From the NCBI GenBank assembly GCA_030044325.1, contig JASHWA010000418.1, positions 1-17,445 of the forward strand: a stretch of 17,445 nt of DNA. The letters are read 5' to 3'. The notes below the pieces were generated by a model, which was not told the DNA's origin, searched no databases, and worked only from the letters and a program-made list of their open reading frames with translations. The position numbers and the translations under genes are program-made. The DNA is from Bryobacteraceae bacterium. Lineage in GTDB: Bacteria > Acidobacteriota > Terriglobia > Bryobacterales > Bryobacteraceae. Shown here one piece after another: positions 14,212 through 17,445 of this stretch. The stretch's first letter is position 1. Each line of letters opens with the position of its first letter.

Positions 14212-14231
14212 CCGCGGCAGTCATGCCGCGG
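14212..14231 (+). repeat. Intercistronic hairpin 2 between adaptor and pump genes
   Basis: CCGCGGCA-GTCA-TGCCGCGG forms a perfect 8-bp stem with a 4-base loop. It ends 12 bases before the pump's Shine-Dalgarno GAGG (14244-14247). With hairpin 1 it may set the ratio of pump to adaptor by affecting mRNA stability or translation; this is inference. Confidence 0.75.
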
Positions 14232-14253
14232 GTGAAGCCAGGCGAGGCAACCA

Positions 14254-17200
14254 ATGATCGGTAAAGCCGTCGATTTCGCCCTCAAGAACCGCTTCATGGT
14301 GCTCGCTGCGGCGCTGCTGCTGTTCGGCTGGGGCGCGATCTCCTTTCATCTGCTCCCGGTCGAAGCCTATCCCGACGTAGCCAACAACTACGTCGAAATC
14401 ATCACGCAGTGGCCCGGAATTTCCGCCGAGCAGATCGAGCAGCAGGTCACCATCCCGCTTGAAATCGCCATGAACGGCATCCCCGGCGTGGTGCATCTGC
14501 GCTCCTTTTCGCTGTTTGGCCTGTCCGACCTCAAGCTGATTTTCGACGACGGCACCGACAACGCCTGGAATCGCGAGCGCGTGCTCGAACGGCTTTCCCA
14601 AGTCACCCTCCCGCCCAACGTCAGCCCGCAGATGGGCACCGACTGGAGCCCGGTGGGCCAGATCTACTTCTTCACCCTGCACAGCACCAACCCCGCTTAC
14701 GACGTGATGGAGCTCAAATCGCTCGAAGACTGGGTGGTCGAAAAAAATCTCAAGTCCGTTCCCGATATCGTCGATGTCGCCAGCTTCGGCGGGCCCACGC
14801 GCGAATACCAGGTCCGCGTCGATCCCGAAAAACTGATCTCCTATGGCCTCAGCATCGGCCAGGTCGAGCAGCAGATCGCCAACAACAACGGCAATGCCGG
14901 AGGAAGCTTCATCGAGGCCGGCTCGCAGCAGATCAATATCCGCGAAGTGGGCCTGGTGCGCGACGTTCAGGATATCGAAAACACCGTGGTTCTCACCAAA
15001 AACGGCACGCCGCTGAAGTTGAGCGACATCGCCGTGGTCGAGCAGGGTCCCAAGATCCGCCTGGGCCAGTTCGCGCGCGCCATCCGCCGGGAGGACGGAA
15101 AAATCGTCGACAACGACGACGTGGTCAGCGGAATCGCGCTGCTGCGCAAGGGCGCCGACGCCGACACCGCGCTTAAGGGCCTGCACGACAAGATCGACGA
15201 GCTCAACGATCACATCCTTCCCGCCGGCGTCAAAATCGTCCCGTTCATCGACCGCAGCGACCTGGTGCATCTCACCACCCACACCGTTCTGCACAATCTC
15301 ACCGAGGGAATCGTTCTGGTCATCGTCATCCTGTTCATGTTCCTCGGCAACGTGCGCGGCGCGATCATCGTCGCGCTCACCATTCCGTTTTCGCTGCTGT
15401 TCGCCGCCACCTGTCTCAACCTCAAGGGCATTCCCGCCAACCTGCTTTCGCTCGGCGCGCTCGATTTCGGAATGGTTGTGGACGGAGCCGTGGTGATGAT
15501 CGAAAACATCGTGCGGCACCTTGGCCGCGGCGAAGACAACCGCACTCCGAGCGAAAAAATCCGCGACGCCGCGCATGAAGTCCAGCGCCCCGTGTTCTAC
15601 GCGATCGCCATTATCATCACGGCCTATCTTCCCATCTTCACGTTGCAGCGCGTCGAAGGACGCCTGTTCAAGCCCATGGCGTGGACCGTCGCTTTCGCGC
15701 TGCTGGGCGCGATCGTGTTCTCCATGCTGATCGCGCCCGCGCTCGCCAGCATGTTTTTCCCCAAGGGCGCCAAAGAATGGCACAACCCGGTGATGAACTG
15801 GCTGGTCGTGCGTTATCGCAAATCTCTGCGCAACGCGATCCGCTGGCGCTACGTGACGGTTGCCGTCGGCCTCGCGTTTTTCGGCGCTGCGATGTTCGTC
15901 TGGTTCAGCGGAATGATCGGCTCCGAATTCTTGCCGCACCTCGATGAAGGCGCGCTGTGGGTGCGCGGAACGCTCGCGCCTTCCACCGGCCAGACCGAAG
16001 GCATTCGCGTGATGAACCAGGCGCGGCTGATGCTGTGCTCCTGGCCCGAAGTCCGCCAGTGCACCAGCCAGACCGGCCGTCCCGACGACGGCACCGACAC
16101 CACCGGATTTTTCAACACCGAATATTTCGTCGATCTGAAACCCAAAGAGGAATGGCGCGCCGGCTTCCACCAAAACAAAGACGAAGTGATCGCCGCGATG
16201 AACAAGCAGCTCTCCTCCATCCCCGGTGTCGTCTGGGGATTCTCGCAGCCCATCGCCGACAACATGGAAGAAGCCGTGAGCGGCGTCAAAGGCGAGCTCG
16301 CCACCAAGGTCTACGGTGACGACCTTCACGTGCTCGAGGACAAGGCCCAGGAGATCGCCAACGTGATGCGCGGCGTGCGCGGCATCACCGATCTGGGCGT
16401 ATTGCACGTCCTCGAACAGCCGGGCGACCGCTTCGAGGTCGATCGCAAATCCGCCGCGCGCTATCAGATCAACGTCGCCGACGTCCAGGATGTCATCAAC
16501 ACCGCGGTCGGCGGAAACGCGCTCACCCAGGTTCTGCAAGGCGAAGCGCGCTATGACCTGGTGATGCGCTACCTTCCGCAATATCGCAACACGCGCGAAG
16601 CCATCGAAAAAATCCGCCTGCTCGCGCCCACCGGCGAGCGCGTTTCGCTCGCGCAGCTGTGCAAGATCTCCGAGCAGGACGAAGGATCCGAAATCTATCG
16701 CGAAGGGAATCAGCGCTACGTCGCGGTGAAATACAGCGTGCGCGATCGCGATCTGGGCGGAGCTGTAGAAGAAGCCATCAAAAAGGTTTCCGACCAGGTG
16801 AAGCTCCCGCGCGGCTACCACATCGATTGGGAGGGCGAATACGCCAGCGAAAAACGCGCCTACGCGCGTCTGGAAATCATCGTCCCGCTGACGGTCTTGC
16901 TCATCTTCCTGATTCTGTACAGCATGTTCCGGTCGTTTAAATGGGCCGCGCTGATCATGGTCAACGTCGCGCTGGCGCCCATTGGAGGCGTCTCTGCTCT
17001 GCTCGCCACGCACACCAATTTCAGCGTATCGAGCGGCGTCGGGCTGCTCGCGCTGTTCGGCGTGTCGGTGCAGACCGGCGTCATCATGCTCGAATACATC
17101 AACCAGCTTCGCGCCCGCGGGCATACCATCGAGGATTCGGCCGTCGAAGGTGCCGTGCTCAGGCTTCGCCCCATTATGATGACCATGCTGGTGGCCACGC

Positions 17201-17385
17201 TCGGATTGCTTCCCGCCGCGATGTCGCACGGAATCGGCTCGGATTCGCAGCGTCCCTTCGCCATCGTGATCGTCGGCGGCCTGATCGCGGACCTCGTGCT
17301 CAGCATCTTTATATTGCCCACTCTCTACGTCTGGATGGCCGGCCCGCGCGACATTCTGCCGGAAGCCGAAACCGGGGAAGTCTAA
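14254..17385 (+). CDS. Heavy-metal-type RND efflux pump, CzcA/CusA family (HME)
   Basis: This inner-membrane proton-driven pump of 1043 residues expels metal ions through the adaptor and channel encoded upstream. TM4 carries DFGMVVDGAVVMIEN with D404, D410 and E417, matching the DFGxxxDGAxxxxEN pattern of CzcA (Asp402, Asp408, Glu415). Other family segments are TLAPSTGQTEG, GVKGELATKVYGDD, QVLQGEARYDLVMRY, EGEYASEKRA and VSVQTGVIMLEYINQLRARGHT in the C-terminal membrane domain. The start is ATG 14254, 6 bases after GAGG. The CzcA-type motif favours divalent cations such as Co, Zn or Cd over Cu(I)/Ag(I), but the substrate is not proven, and pumps of this branch may move other compounds. A repeat pair begins one base after the stop codon. 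Confidence 0.94.
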   Translation: MIGKAVDFALKNRFMVLAAALLLFGWGAISFHLLPVEAYPDVANNYVEIITQWPGISAEQIEQQVTIPLEIAMNGIPGVVHLRSFSLFGLSDLKLIFDDGTDNAWNRERVLERLSQVTLPPNVSPQMGTDWSPVGQIYFFTLHSTNPAYDVMELKSLEDWVVEKNLKSVPDIVDVASFGGPTREYQVRVDPEKLISYGLSIGQVEQQIANNNGNAGGSFIEAGSQQINIREVGLVRDVQDIENTVVLTKNGTPLKLSDIAVVEQGPKIRLGQFARAIRREDGKIVDNDDVVSGIALLRKGADADTALKGLHDKIDELNDHILPAGVKIVPFIDRSDLVHLTTHTVLHNLTEGIVLVIVILFMFLGNVRGAIIVALTIPFSLLFAATCLNLKGIPANLLSLGALDFGMVVDGAVVMIENIVRHLGRGEDNRTPSEKIRDAAHEVQRPVFYAIAIIITAYLPIFTLQRVEGRLFKPMAWTVAFALLGAIVFSMLIAPALASMFFPKGAKEWHNPVMNWLVVRYRKSLRNAIRWRYVTVAVGLAFFGAAMFVWFSGMIGSEFLPHLDEGALWVRGTLAPSTGQTEGIRVMNQARLMLCSWPEVRQCTSQTGRPDDGTDTTGFFNTEYFVDLKPKEEWRAGFHQNKDEVIAAMNKQLSSIPGVVWGFSQPIADNMEEAVSGVKGELATKVYGDDLHVLEDKAQEIANVMRGVRGITDLGVLHVLEQPGDRFEVDRKSAARYQINVADVQDVINTAVGGNALTQVLQGEARYDLVMRYLPQYRNTREAIEKIRLLAPTGERVSLAQLCKISEQDEGSEIYREGNQRYVAVKYSVRDRDLGGAVEEAIKKVSDQVKLPRGYHIDWEGEYASEKRAYARLEIIVPLTVLLIFLILYSMFRSFKWAALIMVNVALAPIGGVSALLATHTNFSVSSGVGLLALFGVSVQTGVIMLEYINQLRARGHTIEDSAVEGAVLRLRPIMMTMLVATLGLLPAAMSHGIGSDSQRPFAIVIVGGLIADLVLSIFILPTLYVWMAGPRDILPEAETGEV

Positions 17386-17386
17386 A

Positions 17387-17445
17387 AACGCGCTCCATGA
17401 CTGTCGGTCGCCGGCCGGTGCCATTGGAGGCGCGACAGTAACGGA
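17387..17445. repeat. Dispersed gene-end repeat, inverted pair (copies D and C)
   Basis: Copy D at 17387-17406 is AACGCGCTCCATGACTGTCG, the reverse complement of the copy A core with one mismatch. Copy C at 17427-17445 (GAGGCGCGACAGTAACGGA) is in the direct orientation and runs off the window. CCATTSGAGGCGCGACAGTAA is shared with copy B. The two face each other across about 20 bases and can form an imperfect hairpin. The pair starts one base after the pump's TAA stop codon. Confidence 0.7.

Noticed and set aside
14221..17424. 1067-residue open frame on the minus strand opposite the CzcA-like gene
   Set aside because: It is an antisense shadow produced by high-GC codon use. Its composition is His/Asp/Arg-rich and the plus-strand frame is clearly the pump.
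1..17445. CRISPR arrays, tRNA or rRNA genes, insertion sequences, toxin-antitoxin or phage genes
   Set aside because: I found no regularly spaced repeats, no cloverleaf or rRNA-like sequence, and no transposase, integrase or defence protein motifs.

Overview
The window is a stretch of GC-rich bacterial chromosome from a Gram-negative organism. It carries two inner-membrane RND pumps with periplasmic adaptors, an outer-membrane TolC-type channel, and signal-peptide and lipoprotein genes. My best guess at lineage is Acidobacteriota. This rests on overall character: many RND pumps, small degenerate receiver proteins, secreted proteins of unknown function, and GTGG/CCAC hairpin repeats between genes. 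No rRNA or other phylogenetic marker is present, so it is an inference. I see no tRNA, rRNA, CRISPR array, transposase, integrase or phage gene.

Layout. Positions 1-185 hold a large inverted repeat. On the minus strand, 3363-4730 (adaptor) and 186-3332 (RND pump of the MdtB/MdtC-like HAE1 type) form an efflux operon read right to left; no outer-membrane channel gene is visible with it. A 297-base divergent intergenic region follows. Then on the plus strand come cytidylate kinase (cmk), a second inverted-repeat element, aspartokinase (lysC), and a small stand-alone receiver-like protein. On the minus strand, 8683-7638 holds two secreted proteins of unknown function whose genes overlap by 4 bases. 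Next are a second stand-alone receiver lacking its phospho-acceptor Asp (plus), a cold-shock protein with a clear terminator (minus), and a putative lipoprotein (plus).

The right third is a heavy-metal-type RND locus on the plus strand. A predicted membrane-anchored PAS/LuxR-type transcription factor (10541-11434) precedes a TolC/CzcC-like channel (11641-12957), a CzcB-like adaptor (12954-14117, ATGA overlap) and a CzcA-like pump (14254-17385). Two strong hairpins sit between adaptor and pump. The three efflux genes can make a complete tripartite pump. The adjacent regulator has no receiver domain, so it looks like a one-component sensor; control of the pump by it is inferred from position only.

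The most unusual non-coding content is two families of repeats placed at gene ends: a GAGGCGCGACAGT...ATGGAGCGCGTT element (about 9156, 10415, and an inverted pair at 17387-17445), and the GTGG/CCAC hairpins at 49-186 and 5672-5737. The second hairpin ends four bases before the likely lysC start codon. I did not find a clearly new multi-gene system. The best candidates for something under-described are the membrane-tethered regulator with its pump, the two degenerate receivers, and the gene-end repeats.
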